From Patagioenas fasciata (lineage: Eukaryota > Chordata > Aves > Columbiformes > Columbidae), in NCBI RefSeq assembly GCF_037038585.1, contig NC_092525.1, positions 19,612,867-19,676,866 of the forward strand: a stretch of 64,000 bases of DNA. The letters run 5' to 3'. Position numbers and translations under genes: made by a program. Under the pieces are notes generated by a model. The model saw only the letters and a program-made list of their open reading frames with translations. It was not told the DNA's origin and searched no databases. Shown here one piece after another: positions 63,829-64,000 of the stretch (the stretch's first letter is position 1; each line of letters begins with the position of its first letter).

Positions 63829-64000
63829 CTGAAACTGAAAGTCTTGAGTCAGATGGGTTGTGAAAGATTTGCACAACCTTATCTCAGCTTTCTTCCCTGA
63901 CCTGGGGCTTGGTCTGGTGATATTTGTGCTAGAAAACAAACTTCCATAAACGGGGACATCGCGAGGAGCTGAGAACAGCTGGACCTCCCAGGCACAGAGA

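Larger units (their letters stand above)
47994..64000 (+). repeat. 22.6-kb tandem unit, copy 2 (gene G; truncated by window end)
   Basis: Repeats 25368 to about 41367 in the same order. Differences seen include single bases in the LTR flank and HOOK1 remnants, a 3-base length change in the pol fossil and a 5-base change in a T-rich run near 63565. The remaining 6.6 kb of the unit, including the copy of gene F, should lie beyond the window. Confidence 0.9.

Noticed and set aside
1-64000. tRNA, rRNA, CRISPR arrays or prokaryotic operon signals
   Set aside because: None seen; the window is vertebrate nuclear sequence with spliced genes.

Overview
The window looks like nuclear DNA of a bird. It holds split genes with GT-AG introns and two 5'-truncated CR1 LINEs of the kind common in avian genomes. 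Nearly all recognisable coding sequence is cytochrome P450 of subfamily 2J. I cannot name the species.

The window is one tandem CYP2J array, all on the + strand. From left to right: gene A (1262-4779, exons 4-9 only, the most divergent); gene B (8593-13347, nine exons but an in-frame TGA in exon 3); C (17847-18035, a lone first exon); gene D (20689-25351, intact, 492 aa); gene E (30406-35196, intact, 492 aa); gene F (41842-46499, intact, 492 aa); gene G (53034-57827, intact, same protein as E). The last 0.8 kb is the 5' flank of an eighth locus whose first exon should start about 475 bases past the window end. Exon sizes are nearly constant: 189/163/150/161/177/136/188/139/176.

The array grew by nested duplications. 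A 22.6-kb unit carrying E and F (25368-47993) is repeated from 47994 to beyond the window end with very few differences. Inside it, the 5' flank, exon 1 and intron 1 of D and E are nearly identical at a spacing of about 9.7 kb, while the 3' halves differ. By shared residues D looks like an E-type front joined to an F-type back.

Between the P450 genes lie minus-strand pieces resembling internal exons of HOOK1, the known chromosomal neighbour of CYP2J2 in human. They are decayed or isolated and suggest that part of HOOK1 was carried along in the amplified unit. The E and G flanks also share a solo LTR and a broken retroviral pol fossil. Every P450 locus from B onward has a conserved block about 0.7 kb before its ATG with a forkhead (FOXA-type) motif.

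The encoded proteins are expected to be ER-anchored monooxygenases. The intact copies keep the membrane anchor, WxxxR, AGTETT, ExxR and haem-cysteine motifs, and differ mostly in the stretches that correspond to CYP2 substrate-recognition sites. This fits a family diversifying in substrate use.
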